DNA from: Symsagittifera roscoffensis
Lineage: Eukaryota > Xenacoelomorpha > Acoela > Convolutidae
NCBI RefSeq assembly: GCF_963678635.1
Contig: NC_087063.1
Span: 53,957,074 to 54,021,073, forward strand
Length of the DNA: 64,000 bases
Reading direction: 5' to 3'
The notes under the pieces are model-generated. The model saw only the letters and a list, made by a program, of their open reading frames with translations. It ran no database searches and was not told the origin of the DNA. Positions 31,223 to 42,420 of the stretch are shown piece by piece; position 1 is the first letter of the stretch; each line of letters starts with the position of its first letter. Made by a program: the position numbers and the translations under genes.

Positions 31223-31781
31223 CCATGTCTGGAAATTGCGAATAGCATTTTCCCGCTACTTTCTTCGACCACTTTCCCTCGATTGTAAATCGGTTCTTCT
31301 GATTTTTTATTTTCTCATTTTCAGTTGTCGCGAGAAACTTGAGCATGACATGTCCAATTCGGATTTTGGACATGTCATGCTAGCCTAATTGTTGGACATG
31401 TGGACATGGAGTTTTGGACATGTTAGCCTAATTGTTGTGATAAACTTATTAAATAGATTTGTTATGTTTGATGTTTGTGCCTGTATGTGGAGCGCCCTCT
31501 GAGGAATTTTAGAGACAGGTCTGTCAAGTGGCTTTCTGTGGGGAGGTGGGGAACTGAAACTGGGTTGAGGAGTCTGGTGGTGCGCCGCTGGACCTACTGA
31601 GCTCGGGTGAGATTGTTCCTTGTTTTTGATTTTTATAATTCGATTTTAAAATTTAAATTAATTTAGTTGTCTTTTGTTTATTTGCTGACTTGTAAAATTC
31701 CCACTAACCGCTTATCATGGGTTAGTTCAGTCCCCTAAAGTCCAGTCAAAATCCTTTTTTTTACCTTTATGCGTCGTCAAG
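31223..31781. other. Repeat remnant and upstream flank of the RLE element
   Basis: 31223-31372 matches 24057-24205. The continuation of the same repeat reappears at about 34910-35020, so the non-LTR element at 31.4-34.7 kb probably inserted into it. 31365-31430 has several short GGACATGT/CATGTCC inverted repeats. The GC-richer 31490-31610 may be the element's 5' UTR. Confidence 0.55.
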
Positions 31782-32552
31782 ATGAGGAAAAACAACAAAG
31801 AGTGTACAAGCAAAGATTGCTTAAAACCTTCAGGACTGATAAATTGGATTAGATGTGATTGTAGTTCTAGTTGGTATCAAATCAGTTGTGTAAATTTTTC
31901 TCTTAGCGATTCTAAGAAAACCCAATGGTTTCAGTGTCTTTTATGCGTTGATGTAAAATCTGTTAATAAAGCAACAATAGGTAATGATTTAGTGATAGAC
32001 AATTATGTTAATACAGCTATCTCAAATGTCCGAGTACTCAAGAGAGTACCAAAAGACTCGCGTGTTCCCTTGGCGGAAAGTCTGTCGGACAAAATAAATG
32101 ACATCGTCTACAAGGTAGAAGATGTTACAAAATGTCTAATTTTTTTAACGTCGTTCTTGTTTTTTTTGGAGCAACCGAAAAGAAGTGGACGCAAACAGAC
32201 CACAAGCATGAGCTCTTTGATAAATAAGAAAACTCGAGCAAATGACGTGTCACTTCCAAAACCCCATCCCCAAGTTTCAAGCCCGCCTCTGAGTGACCTC
32301 GAGCAGAGAATAAAGTTAAAAAGTAGTAAGCTCGATGAAAGAAATGTAAAGGGAGGAATAAGGCTTGCTGCTTCGGATGACAAAATAGCTCCTTTTTCAA
32401 CTGATAACTATCAAAAATTGTTGTGTAAGCACCCGCAGCGAGCCAAAGTTGCAGCTCCAAATCCAGAAAAGTTGGATAGTTTGTTTCGTAACCGATTTCG
32501 ACCTATACAAAGCGATAATGTCCTTTCCAAACGGATCAGCAGCAGGTCCTGA
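31782..32552 (+). pseudogene. N-terminal part with a PHD-like zinc finger, 256 aa
   Basis: Residues about 8-56 carry C..C spacing, RCDC, WYQISCVNFS and WFQCLLC, a PHD-like pattern in which the usual His of WYH is Gln and one Cys spacing is shortened. A linker follows, and the IRLAASDDKIAPFS region that precedes RT in this family. The frame is lost at about 32517, where the FPNGSAAGPD RT block starts in another frame. Confidence 0.65.
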
Positions 32553-33264
32553 TAAAATTTTTCCTCAAATTTTTAAAGATCTGTTAGTAAGTCGAATGGC
32601 AGTGCAGGACTTAATTTTCTGAAATTGCTTACTAAGCTGATAAACCTCATTGGAGATGGCAAAATACCGGAACCACTAAGACCTTTCTTTTTTGACGCAA
32701 AGCTTATCGCCCTCATAAAAATGGACGGAGGGTTGAGACCGATTGCCATAGGCAACACGCTGAGACGTATCGCGTCTAAATGCGCTGGAAGCAAGGCCCT
32801 CTCCGAGCGACAAAATTTTTTCGGAAACGTACAGGTAGAATGCGGTACCAAACGAGGAGCAGAAATAGCTGCGCACTCGTTTCGAATCCTAATTGAACGC
32901 GACGACAATCCAAAATGTACTGTTCTTTGAAAACTAGATTTTAAGAATGCCTTTAACTCTTTAAACAGAGAAACAATGCTGAATCATGTTTTTTCAAATC
33001 GCCCCGAATTGTATAATTACACCCATTGCGCGTATGGTAAACCTAGTTACCTTTTTTTACGGAAGCTCTGTCATAATGTCAGAAGACGGAACTCAGCAAG
33101 GTGATCCTGAAGCCCCACCCCTTTTTGCGGAAACAATTCATACACTAGTCAAACAGTTGGAGTCGAAAATTAACATCTGGTATTTCGATGATGGGAATTT
33201 AGCCGACGACTATAAGGTAGTACTCCGGGACCTTAAAAACATTCTGAAATCGGAACAAATTTAA
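32520..33264 (+). pseudogene. Reverse transcriptase core of the RLE-type element
   Basis: Seen across shifted frames: SFPNGSAAGPD, LIALIKMDGGLRPIAIGNTLRR (fingers), KLDFKNAFNSLNRE (motif A, just after a TGA at 32928), TQQGDPEAPPLF (motif B) and WYFDDGNLADD (motif C, in which the usual Leu is Phe). The catalytic Asp residues remain but the frame does not. Confidence 0.7.
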
Positions 33265-33438
33265 GGCCTGAGCTTAAACACTGAGAAGTGTGAACTTTGT
33301 TTTTTGGGACCGACTACTAGTACACAGTATAATTCAATTTTAACATAATTTCGAAAAATATGCCCCAAAATAAAATTAAAAACAAAAGAAGAACTCCTCA
33401 TTTTAGGATCTCCAATCGGCGAACTTTGCCGAAAAGAA

Positions 33439-33927
33439 TTGCTCGACGAAAAAATTAGGGAGCTTGAAAAAATCTCGGATGTCATTGACAAACTAGACGC
33501 CCATTATGGTTTTTACCTCCTGAAAAATTGCTTTAGCATGCCAAAACTCCAATATTTTTTGCGTACGAGCCCTTGTTTTTTGCAAAATGGTTTTTTTGAA
33601 CGCTACGATAAATTACTAAGAAATTCGTCATGCAAGGTCACTAACGTGAAAATGGATGATAACCAGTTTTTACAAGCAGTTTTCCCGGCAGCCAAAGGTA
33701 GCTTGGGCGTTTTTTCCGCTCGTCTACTCGCTTTACCCGCTTTCTTAGCCTCAGCAGTAGGAGCAAAAGATGCCTTGAGCGATATCTTTGGTTTGGAGCA
33801 TGTGGATGGGACCTATGATGATGCGCTTAAACCTGGTTTGACCTTGGAAAAATTGAAATGGCTCCGGAAAATGAAATCTAAAGAAATTGGACGGAGCCAA
33901 TATTTGACAGCAAGATTGCAGACTTGA
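33439..33927 (+). pseudogene. Connector region between RT and endonuclease, 162 aa
   Basis: An uninterrupted helical segment (ELEKISDVIDKLDAHYGFYLLKNCFSMPKLQYFLR) typical of the region after the RT thumb in this family. It overlaps the next frame by a few bases. Confidence 0.6.
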
Positions 33928-34682
33928 TTTTACGACTCGAACCAACGGACGTAAAAAGGTTCAACGCGTTCCAAGATAGATTTGGATCCCAATGGTTGAA
34001 CGTCATCCCGTGCAAAAATTTAAGGTTAAAACTGTCGAACCAGCGACTCAGAATTGCGATAGGACTTCGATTAGGATCAAAAATATGCGAACGGCATAAA
34101 TGCGTGTGCGGAAAAGACGTTACCGAGGATGGTTGGCATGGTCTTTCTTGCCTCAAAAGTGCAGGGAGATTCTCTAGGCATTCAAACCTGAATGCCCTTA
34201 TAAAGATGAGTCTATCATCTACTCATATTCCGTCTGTTTTAGAACCACGACACCTCTACAGGACCGATCAGAAGCGACCAGACGATTTGACGCTCGTTCC
34301 ATGGGCTGATGGTAAGCAGCTCTTGTGGGATTTAACGGTAGTAGACTCCTTAGCTCCTTGTAGGATTAATGCCGGGTCTGTTTGTAACCCTGGTACGGCT
34401 GCCGCTGAAGCGGAAGAGCGAAAAATTGACAAATATAAAGATCTTGTAAATGATGGATATCTTTTTCAACCGCTAGCTTTTGAAATTCAGGGCGCGGCCG
34501 GCCCCAGCACAGAAGTTTTTTTGAGCAAGCTTTGTAAGAACCTAAGCATATGCACTGAGGAACCCAGAGCAGGCAGCTTTTTAAAACAGAGAATCTCCCT
34601 GGCAATACAGATTGCGAACGCCGCTTGCGTACTCGGAACAATAAATGACAAAATAACTTTCGACGAAATTTTTTACTTGTAA
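33924..34682 (+). CDS. CCHC finger and PD-(D/E)XK-like endonuclease domain, 252 aa
   Basis: C.C........H...C finger in CVCGKDVTEDGWHGLSC, then KRPDDLTLV and LLWDLTVVD about 14 residues later, matching the RPD-x(12-14)-D/E signature of restriction-like endonucleases of non-LTR elements. The C-terminus FLKQRISLAIQIANAA is the usual end of the protein. This domain is intact although the RT is not. Confidence 0.65.
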   Translation: MILRLEPTDVKRFNAFQDRFGSQWLNVIPCKNLRLKLSNQRLRIAIGLRLGSKICERHKCVCGKDVTEDGWHGLSCLKSAGRFSRHSNLNALIKMSLSSTHIPSVLEPRHLYRTDQKRPDDLTLVPWADGKQLLWDLTVVDSLAPCRINAGSVCNPGTAAAEAEERKIDKYKDLVNDGYLFQPLAFEIQGAAGPSTEVFLSKLCKNLSICTEEPRAGSFLKQRISLAIQIANAACVLGTINDKITFDEIFYL

Positions 34683-35230
34683 CACTTGTATATTATATTA
34701 TCTCGTGTCGAGTTGCGTGTTCTTATTGAAGAAGCGTAACCCGTATCGATTTTAATTGAAAAGGACTTAAACACTTGACATCTTCTTTTATCATTATCAC
34801 TTCCATATCCAGAAAATTCCAAGGAATTTGACTGGAATACATGATGAAGGGACTCATGACTGTAACCTCGGTTACTATGATACTTTTGACCTTCTGATTA
34901 CCAAACAAAATAAAAAAAAATCGAATTTTTGCAAAAATTTCATTCCACCACAAAATTACCTTTCTCGTGTTGCTCAAGGTCAAACTTCCAAATATGACCG
35001 ACTGGCACATCAATTATAATTTTGAGCATGACATGGTCAATTTGAAATCTGTCCTCTAAATTATCAGCTTCATTGCGTACAAATTATGTTCGTTCTATTA
35101 CCGAGAATCATATAATAATAAAAGTACGCGGTTTCAGATTAAGCATTGTCTACCAAGTGGTTATTTTGAATATTAGATCGAGGAGATCTGAAAATCTATC
35201 TTCGAACCAAGCGGTTTTTGTTAGCTATGC
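34683..35230. other. Downstream flank of the RLE element, repeat-derived
   Basis: 34910-35020 matches the repeat piece at 24200-24290 (CAAGGTCAAACTTCCAAATATGACCGACTGGC-like). The remainder, 35020-35230, is the immediate 5' flank of the BIVM-like gene; no TATA box or splice acceptor was clear. Confidence 0.5.
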
Positions 35231-36943
35231 ATGCGTAGTGTTGGAATGTGTATAGGCTGGGTAGTCTTCATGGAAGTGAAGCCTTTGTCAAATGAGCTGC
35301 TTGATTCTGTCGTAAGAGATGTTATTGACAGCGGGAGTGTCTCATTCTCTGTAGAGGACTCACCTGGTGCACTTGATAAAGAAGAATTTTGTAAGCCTGA
35401 AAATTTGACCGTTGAATCTGTAAATAGTGAAATGAGCGTTTCGGTAGAGGCTAATGAGTTTGTGGAAAGTTTAATCGAAAAAGTGGTCAATAATGTCGAA
35501 ACTGAGAAAATGGAGCAGAAAGTGAGCGAGAGTTGCACGGAAGTAAACAGTACCAAGATTTGCTACCTTCCTGGTTGTAGCATTGAGTGCCCAAGTATGG
35601 TTAAACACGAGGAAAACAACGAAAACGACCACACAGCATCGTCTGATAGCTCGTGCAAATCAAATTGCAGAATAGCTAGCAACACGAAAGCAACTAGTTT
35701 TTTCGTTCCATTGGATAGAAATTTGAAGTCGCCAGCTCAAAAAACCAGAATCAAAAAGTCTCTATTAAATAATTTATTCGATCAGAAAGAATTCGAAGAT
35801 CTTGTAGATGCATTTTCTAGCCAACTTGTGGATGAAGCTTTAACATTTTTCAACCCTCTTTTTCGGTTCTACAGAGCCAACGGTACTCCTATTGAAATTG
35901 ATATTCAACCAAATTCTGTCTCTTTGATAACTAGTTTACACGCAAACGAAATACTGAATGAAAACTCAAGCACAGATGTTTACACCGCGCAGCCGTCTCG
36001 GCCGGTTATCGAAGTTAGTTACGTCCAAGATCCGCAGCCTTTGTTGGAGCGAAAATTTTTTGATACGAAAAGATGGGTATGTATTAGTCGACCGCAATAC
36101 AAGTATTCGTGTGGTATATCATCGGTAGTTTCGTGTTTTAACTTTCTCTTTTCAAGACTGGGCAACGGAGACTTAGCACCGGTGACCCAAGAACACGCGA
36201 TGAGAATTCTCGGTTTCGAGCCACCTTTCAATCAGATCAGATTCGGACCCTTCACTGGAAATGCGACGCTTAAGAAGTGGTTCAACCGACTGACAACACA
36301 CTTTGATGTCAGTGGATACTTCTACACGTTGTACAAGCCACAGGGTGCCAAAAGAACTTCCATATCAGCGGAAGTTGCCCTAGTGCAATTCAAAGAAGGG
36401 CTGGTGTCAACTGATACTGCTTTAATCTATCACTGCTTTAACCATTACATGTGCCCTGTAGGCTTTGAAGTGACGCCAGCCTTTCCTGAGTTAGCTTATG
36501 GTGATGTTGAATGCTGCTATGTTAATAGTCAATATGCACCTCGATCATGGTTCATATTTAGCGACACTAGCCAGACTTCGTCCAGTATGCACTCTATTAA
36601 ATGGGAAGATATTGTAACGGATCTCAATTGCGTATCACCGTTTCATTTCAATGCCAGAAAGCCACATCTAGGAGTGTTCAAAGGTAGTCAAAAGAACGCG
36701 GAGAAGTTATCTCTGGACAAAGAATCGGAAGAGGAAGCAAGTGAATATGCGTCAAAGCGTAAAATTCCCTCAGTTTTAGGGGAAAAAGGAAAAAATTTGC
36801 ATTGTATCATGGCTATGAAAAGACTGAAAGGAAAAAACCCGTCTAAAGACAAGGAAATCACCCAAGAACATGAAAGCAGCACCTTTTTTGAGCCTTGTAA
36901 TGAATCCTTAGTTGTTACATCTTTCCATTCTTCATTTGAATGA
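35231..36943 (+). CDS. BIVM: BIVM-family protein (basic immunoglobulin-like variable motif-containing), 570 aa
   Basis: The C-terminal half carries the conserved BIVM core: RWVCISRPQYKYSCGISS (from residue 281), ITQEE-like VTQEHAMRILGFEPPF, RFGPFTGNATLKKWF, LYKPQG, YHCFNHYMCPVGFE (from 400), W.DIVTDLN and a final NLHCIMAMKRL. The N-terminal 180 residues are acidic, Ser-rich and probably disordered. Cys294 and His405 sit in SCG and NHY contexts reminiscent of a cysteine-peptidase pair, but no activity is known to me. The frame is one uninterrupted exon. The first ATG at 35231 is used, though 35270 is also possible. The PLE array starts about 40 bp after the stop and no AATAAA lies between. Single-exon structure could mean a retrocopy or a host gene that lost introns. 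Confidence 0.85.
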   Translation: MRSVGMCIGWVVFMEVKPLSNELLDSVVRDVIDSGSVSFSVEDSPGALDKEEFCKPENLTVESVNSEMSVSVEANEFVESLIEKVVNNVETEKMEQKVSESCTEVNSTKICYLPGCSIECPSMVKHEENNENDHTASSDSSCKSNCRIASNTKATSFFVPLDRNLKSPAQKTRIKKSLLNNLFDQKEFEDLVDAFSSQLVDEALTFFNPLFRFYRANGTPIEIDIQPNSVSLITSLHANEILNENSSTDVYTAQPSRPVIEVSYVQDPQPLLERKFFDTKRWVCISRPQYKYSCGISSVVSCFNFLFSRLGNGDLAPVTQEHAMRILGFEPPFNQIRFGPFTGNATLKKWFNRLTTHFDVSGYFYTLYKPQGAKRTSISAEVALVQFKEGLVSTDTALIYHCFNHYMCPVGFEVTPAFPELAYGDVECCYVNSQYAPRSWFIFSDTSQTSSSMHSIKWEDIVTDLNCVSPFHFNARKPHLGVFKGSQKNAEKLSLDKESEEEASEYASKRKIPSVLGEKGKNLHCIMAMKRLKGKNPSKDKEITQEHESSTFFEPCNESLVVTSFHSSFE

Positions 36944-37186
36944 TCTTCTATACATTCTAAATTGTACATTGTAAATGTGTTACAGTAAGTTTTTAAATGG
37001 ATCAAGTAGCTGTTTCTGAGTTTTTGGTTGCTAATGTTTTAAAATTAAGTTAATGATGTTTCAAGTTTTTTGTTGGCGAAAAAGCTCGCTGTTATGATCG
37101 ACTGAAAAGTAGTTTTAGTTTTTCAGTTATGTTGTGTTAGAATCAAATGTTAAGTATGTAGTGATATACATATACATGGAGGACAA

Positions 37187-37345
37187 ATGACGAAAAATCC
37201 TATTACTTTCACTGTGAACAGCTGTGTCCCTGGCTACAGAGGTCAGCTGGAGCTGAAGAGCAACGAAGGAAAGGATAATAAGCCGTTCATCTACCTCAGA
37301 GACATAGTAGACGAGTTTTGTCTGAAGCTGGGTAGAGAGGTGAGT
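37187..37345 (+). other. Conserved antisense exon-like frame in the PLE unit (copy 1)
   Basis: Plus-strand frame starting MTKNPITFTVNSCVPG and running to LGRE, followed at 37340 by a consensus 5' splice site GAG|GTGAGT. It recurs at 43638, 45523, 47409 and 49321 with a few substitutions; in later units a TAG follows shortly after. It resembles a first coding exon captured from a host gene, but could be the 3' UTR of the element. No family recognised. Confidence 0.35.
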
Positions 37346-37609
37346 GAATTGAAGTGGTATATTTATATTACGCTTGCTACAAGCAAAATAGCTCAGGAAA
37401 AACAATCAATGTTAGTTATGAGAACGTTTTCGATTGATTACAATCATCATCAGTCTAAAAAAGGAAAAACTAAACGCACAATCCAAAGTGTACAAACAGA
37501 AATGAAATCAAAAATGAAAAACAAAAAACAGTTTAAAATAGCACCGAGAGATCTAAAAAGTATATAGATATCTTTAAGCTATCTTTGATGGGACAATAAT
37601 GATGTTTTT

Positions 37610-37885
37610 CTAAACCTTGACTGTGAGTTCGCGCGACCTGTATTCTTCTTTTCTGTTGATCCTTGGTTTGAGTCGGTTGATGTGGAGGGCCTCAAGCGTT
37701 AAAATTTTGACAGGGTCGTTAGATCGATCTATGATCTTTGCCATCAAGTTTTCTGTGTTGCCAACGCATTGTGTCATGTGTTCACCCACTGGAATAGAGA
37801 TCCGCGAATGCTCGTTAAGGCGTGTGGTGAGGTGTCGGGTTGTCTGCCCAACATAGCTGGCACTACAGCCAGGACAAGTGATATG
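37610..37885 (-). pseudogene. PLE copy 1, GIY-YIG endonuclease domain
   Basis: 91 codons plus stop without a break: HITCPGC, SYVGQTTRHLTTRLNEH (YIG-like motif, catalytic Arg), EALHINRLKPRINRKEE (catalytic Glu). The residue before HITC, which should be the Tyr of the GIY motif, is a TAG at 37886-37888. The rest of copy 1 continues at 37889-38212 and, beyond the inserted element, at 42421-43217. Confidence 0.8.
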
Positions 37886-38212
37886 CTACACCACATTACT
37901 ACAGAGATGATTCGGGATCTTGGATTTTAGAGACGGGACAGCAGTTTTCAGTTTCCGGGTAGTGAAAATAACAGGGACACGAGTGATATTGTTCAAATGT
38001 CTTCTAAACGTGTCACTCACAGTGCCTCTGTAGTGCAAAGTGAACATTGTTGACAGGCCTTTGTCTTTCTTCTGCCTGTCCGTGATGTTGATTTTCGGCC
38101 CCAGCAGTAGTTTCTCTGAAGATGGGTTCGTAGAATTGGGGTGGATACTGGTTTGCTTCCCATGTCTTCTTTGCCTTTTGAATCTCAGTATGAAAATTGT
38201 TCCATGTCGATG
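37855..38212. repeat. 358-bp direct repeat, left copy, flanking the APE-type element
   Basis: Identical to 42421-42778 except for about seven substitutions, with no indels. It starts at AGCTGGCAC and ends at CCATGTCGATG, directly abutting the element on both sides. Best read as a very long target-site duplication. Confidence 0.85.
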
Positions 38213-38698
38213 ATTTTGGGTCCGTGATGTTGATTTTCCGACACTTCGCGGTAAATCGAAAGATGGAAAAACAAGCAGTTGGCGCTCGTTGGGTTTTCCG
38301 AGGCCTATCTGAACAGATTTACTGTGAGAACCACGTCACCGAGCGAGATCACGTCCACCTCAACGAGTCAGCTTTGAGTGGACTAAGAAGCATTTTGAAG
38401 AAACGGGTCTTATACGAAGACTATTCTGTAAGTGTCAGCGAGCGACGACCCAACACTTACGAGTGCAATCGAGCGACCGGTTGTCTGTGCGGATCATCCA
38501 CGGGATAAGGTTAGAGCCCTCGTTTAGACTTTAACAGATAGGTCTCCTTTTCTGGATTCACTGTTGAAGTCAGACCCCTCCCTTCCTTTTTTCCGCTCCG
38601 CTGTTTGTAAGGCTTGGCAAATTGGTCTCCCTCTCGGGATTCATTGCAAACAAGTCTTAAAGCAAGCAATCATTTTCTAGTAGACCCATATCGATATA

Positions 38699-39484
38699 AT
38701 GGGTGAGACCAGGACGCGCTTTGGTTCGGTAGATGTGAACTACTATCCCTCACTTGATCAAATCCTGTCTGCTCACGACGATGATCTAAACAAGTTCCTA
38801 AGCAAAACGAAAAAAGATAACATTGTTTGTCTATTCAAAGAATTAATACTTAAGTTCAACGAAAAAGAGAGCATTCAGAACGACTTTAATGCTATCAAAT
38901 CTTCAATAAAAAAGTGCACGATGACGTTAAAGGATCAGCATTGTCAGAAACGCAATCAGCAGGGGAAACCTCCAAGGGTAGCTACATCTCAGCACTGTTG
39001 AAACAGAAAAGCTCCGAAGATGATAAAACATGTGAGGTGAGGATCTCCGGTATACCGGAGTTCAAATCTGTCAGCTCTAAAAAGAAGCTCAAACAGCTAG
39101 ACAATACAACACGAAGAAAAAGCCATGATTTCAATCATGGAACAACTCGAAATTCAAAAAGAAGCAATAACATCAGCAACACGTATGGTAAAATTCAGAC
39201 CTGAGTTGAGAAGACCAAGAACATTTTTAGTCAAGTTTCGCGACAAAATGACTGCATACAAGGTACTTGCGAGTGCCTTCAGACTGAAGCAATACGATGG
39301 TACCGCAGACGAAAAATTCAAAGTGTACATCAGCAAATCGTTGAATAAGACCGAGCAAGAACAAGAACGCAAAATCTTGAAAAAAAGAAGCCTGATCGAA
39401 GAAAACACAGATCCTAGCCGATTAAAAGTTCGTAATTTAGAACTCTTCCTAGATGGAGCAGTAGAAGATTTGAGTGAATGTTGA
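38699..39484 (+). pseudogene. ORF1 of the APE-type element (RRM-like), frameshifted
   Basis: Residues from frames 38699-39001, 38914-39204 and 39125-39484. The middle one contains CEVRISGIPEF, the first strand of an RRM-like domain, and the last has RRPRTFLVKFRDKMTAYKVL followed by KVYISKSLNKTEQEQ, the typical end of this ORF1 type. It binds element RNA in active relatives. Two frame changes make it non-functional. Confidence 0.7.
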
Positions 39485-39490
39485 CTTTCT

Positions 39491-42351
39491 TTGAGTCACG
39501 AAACTGACCAATTTACCGATTATTCGATTCTTACTTTCAATACCCGAAGCTTAGTGAACTCAAGTAGGCGCACATCTCTATCAAACTTTGTCTTCACTAA
39601 AAAATTTGACATCATCTGTTTAAGCGAAACATGGCTCACAATTAACATCAGCGACTCCGAACTATTCCTCCCTGGCTTCAATATCTTTCGTTCTGACAGA
39701 AACACCAAACAAAATGAAAAAAACCGCCCACAGTGTGGTTACTATTGCAACAAAGTATGCACTAAAATGCTATGAAATCTCTCTTCCTGACAAATTTCAA
39801 GGTTATTGCACCGCTATAATCTGGAAATCTTCCGAAGGCACATTACTAATTGCCACATGCTATTTCCCCCCTCCTAACAGCAAATTTTATCTGGAGCCCT
39901 TCCGCATTTGTCAGCTAATGGACTTCTTGTCGAACTGCAATGCAAATCATCGTATAATAAACGCAGACTTTAATCTTTCTTCAATTGACTGGTCCATTCA
40001 AACCTCAGAACCGCTCCATCAATATATACTTGACAAAATAGATAAATTAAGCTTAACTCAAACTGTTCATTTCAAAACAACGAACGCTAATATACTTGAC
40101 TTAGTCCTTGTTAGCAACCAAGTTGAAATAATGGACACCCTACCACTCGACGCATTTACTGCACCAAAATCTGATCACAAACCTATTAACTCAATAATCC
40201 GCGTAAAGGAACTCGAGAAAAACTCCACATTTAGTAAAACCAGTTTCTATAGCTATTGCAAAGCTGACTTCAACGGTTTAAACGAGGCGTTTTCAATCAA
40301 CACCTTCTCACCTTACTGCTGGTCAAATGTTACAAAAATAGTCGAACTTTGGTACGAATGGAATCATAGCTTTCTGCCAAAATTCATCCCGCGTAGAACT
40401 CAACATAGACAAAATCTTCCTCCCTGGATAACTCCTGAGACGTCAAATTCAATGAAACGTCTGTCAACATTACGCAAACAAAAAGGTTCACAATGTGCCT
40501 CGGTGATTGCAATGAATGAAAAGGTACAAACCGCCGTAGAGAATAACAGAAGCGAATACGAACAACATCTGTCTAACTCGCGTGATACTAAAGCCCTGTT
40601 TAAATAATATAGAAAGTTCCGTAACTCAGAACTACCTTCCGTCATGAAACTTGATAATTCAGTTGCGAAAACCTTGCCAGAACAAGCTAATCTATTCGCG
40701 AAGTTTTTTAACTCAGCATTTATAATCTCTTCTCAACCATCCTGTCTTGAAAAACAAGAGCACTCAATTAAACAAATAATTCATAATATAGAACCAGACA
40801 GGAATCTGATTGCCAAACTGTGTAATGATCTAGATCTAAGTAAGTCGAGAGGTCCCGATCTACTACCTCCTGTTTTATTTAAGCGTTGTAGTGAATCTTT
40901 AACGCCCTCTCTCTACCATATCATATATAAAGCACTCCAGACCTGTTGTTTCCCTGATCAATGGAAACACTCTATTGTCAGCCCAATATTCAAAAAGAAA
41001 GGAAGCAAGGCCTCGATAAGTAACTACAGACCCATATCACTACTTAATATTGCCAGCAAAATCTTCGAAAAAGTTTTTTTCATCGATCTATATAAACATC
41101 TAGAACCTATGTTGCACAACAACCAATTCGGATTTCGCGCGAAAAGGTCAGGGATCATCCAAATGCTGCTCTATCTTGATACCATATATTCAGCTATAAG
41201 CAAAAATGAAGAAGTAGACGTAATATATACTGATTTCGAGAAAGCTTTTGACCAAGTAGATCACGGTATTCTGATTGATAAGCTCTACTCGCTGGGAATC
41301 AGAGGCAAAATTTTAAAACTAATTTATAACTACCTGACAAAGAGAACACAATGTGTCAAAATCAAAGACTGTCTGTCCCAATCATTCTATGTCACAAGCG
41401 GTGTTCCTCAAGGATCAATCATCGGGCCATTGTTTTTTCTTGTCATGATTAACGACCTACCAAGTGTATGTAAACATTCCACCAGCTTTCTATACGCAGA
41501 CGACGCAAAGTTCTTACGAATTAGTACACTTAACGCAGATTTTCAGAAAGACCTAAATAACATCTTCACGTGGACTCAACAAAACCAGATTGCGTTCAAT
41601 GCGTCAAAATGCACTCACCTACCGGTTAAACGTGCCACAAGTAGCGACTTTTACTTCGACTCAATTTTAATTAAGAAAGTCTCAGAGGAAAAAGACCTAG
41701 GAATAATTGTAAAATCGGATCTAGGCTGGACATCGCATATTAAACTTAGAAGAGGAAAAGCCCTCAGCACTCTATGCATGCTGAAGCGCAGCCCACTGCC
41801 TCTTAATACCAAGACCAAACTTAATCTGTTCAAATCCATGGTAATTCCAGTTTTGCTATACGGCTCAGCGTGCTATCAATTGAACGTCGAAGAAATGAAA
41901 CTGTTAGAAGGTGTTCAACGCAATGCATGCAAATGGATTGCAACAGATCCTAATTACAAAACGTCGCTTCAGCGTCTAGGAATACTGCCTTTACCCATGT
42001 ACATTCAGCTCAATAATTTACTTCTACTATCTAAAATCCTCAATAATCACTACGACTTCAATTTTTCTGACCGTTTTCCGCCAAAAAATGACCTGGCTAA
42101 TACAAGATCTCGTTTATTTGAATGTACACGCCCTGCAAAATTTGTTTGTGAAAAATTTCTGGTTTCATGCAAAGAGGCTGGCTAATTTGGTTCCTCAAAA
42201 AGTGGACTTTACCAACACGATAGGACTCAAAGGACGGTTGCTGCAATGGATGTGGGAGCATTTCGAGAAAAGATTCGATGATTCCAACTCCTGTAGCTGG
42301 AAAATTCTGTGCGACTGTACCCGAAACAACTGCAGAAATATGTCTAACTAA
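39491..42351 (+). pseudogene. ORF2 of the APE-type element: endonuclease and reverse transcriptase
   Basis: Endonuclease: FNTRSL, DIICLSETWL, then after a frameshift near 39720 IINADFNLSSIDW and KSDHKPI. An in-frame TAA at 40605 precedes the RT, whose motifs are complete: SRGPDLLPP, NYRPISLLN, VIYTDFEKAFDQVDH (A), GVPQGSIIGPLFF (B), LYADDAKF (C). A frameshift near 42150 moves the C-terminal Cys-rich tail (FWFHAKRLANL, SCSWKILCDC, NCR) to the frame ending at 42351. Confidence 0.9.
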
Positions 42352-42396
42352 CTTAACTGAAACTGTGGGGGAAACTCCTTGCGTACGCTAAATTCA

Positions 42397-42420
42397 TATT
42401 ATTATTATTATTATTATTAT
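42397..42420 (+). repeat. (ATT)n microsatellite tail of the element
   Basis: Eight ATT units forming the 3' end of the APE-type element, immediately followed by the right 358-bp repeat. Confidence 0.9.

Larger units (their letters stand above)
31782..34682 (+). mobile_element. Broken non-LTR retrotransposon with PHD-like finger, RT and restriction-like endonuclease
   Basis: Domain order is N-terminal PHD-like finger, linker, RT palm motifs, connector, CCHC finger, PD-(D/E)XK-like nuclease. The RT is hit by frameshifts and stops at about 32517, 32616, 32928, 33070, 33262 and 33345. The layout fits the endonuclease-at-the-C-terminus (RLE) class, which often inserts site-specifically. No poly(A) or target duplication was recognised. 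Confidence 0.75.
38213..42420 (+). mobile_element. APE-type non-LTR retrotransposon, about 4.2 kb, inactive
   Basis: 5' UTR (38213-38698), ORF1 with an RRM-like domain (38699-39484), ORF2 with APE endonuclease and RT (39491-42351), and an (ATT)n tail at 42397-42420. ORF1 has two frame changes; ORF2 has a frameshift in the endonuclease, a TAA at 40605 and a frameshift near 42150. The layout and microsatellite tail suit the Jockey/CR1/I group. It inserted into PLE copy 1. Confidence 0.9.

Noticed and set aside
31007-31388. Open frames spanning the gap
   Set aside because: They consist of undetermined residues from the 200 N.
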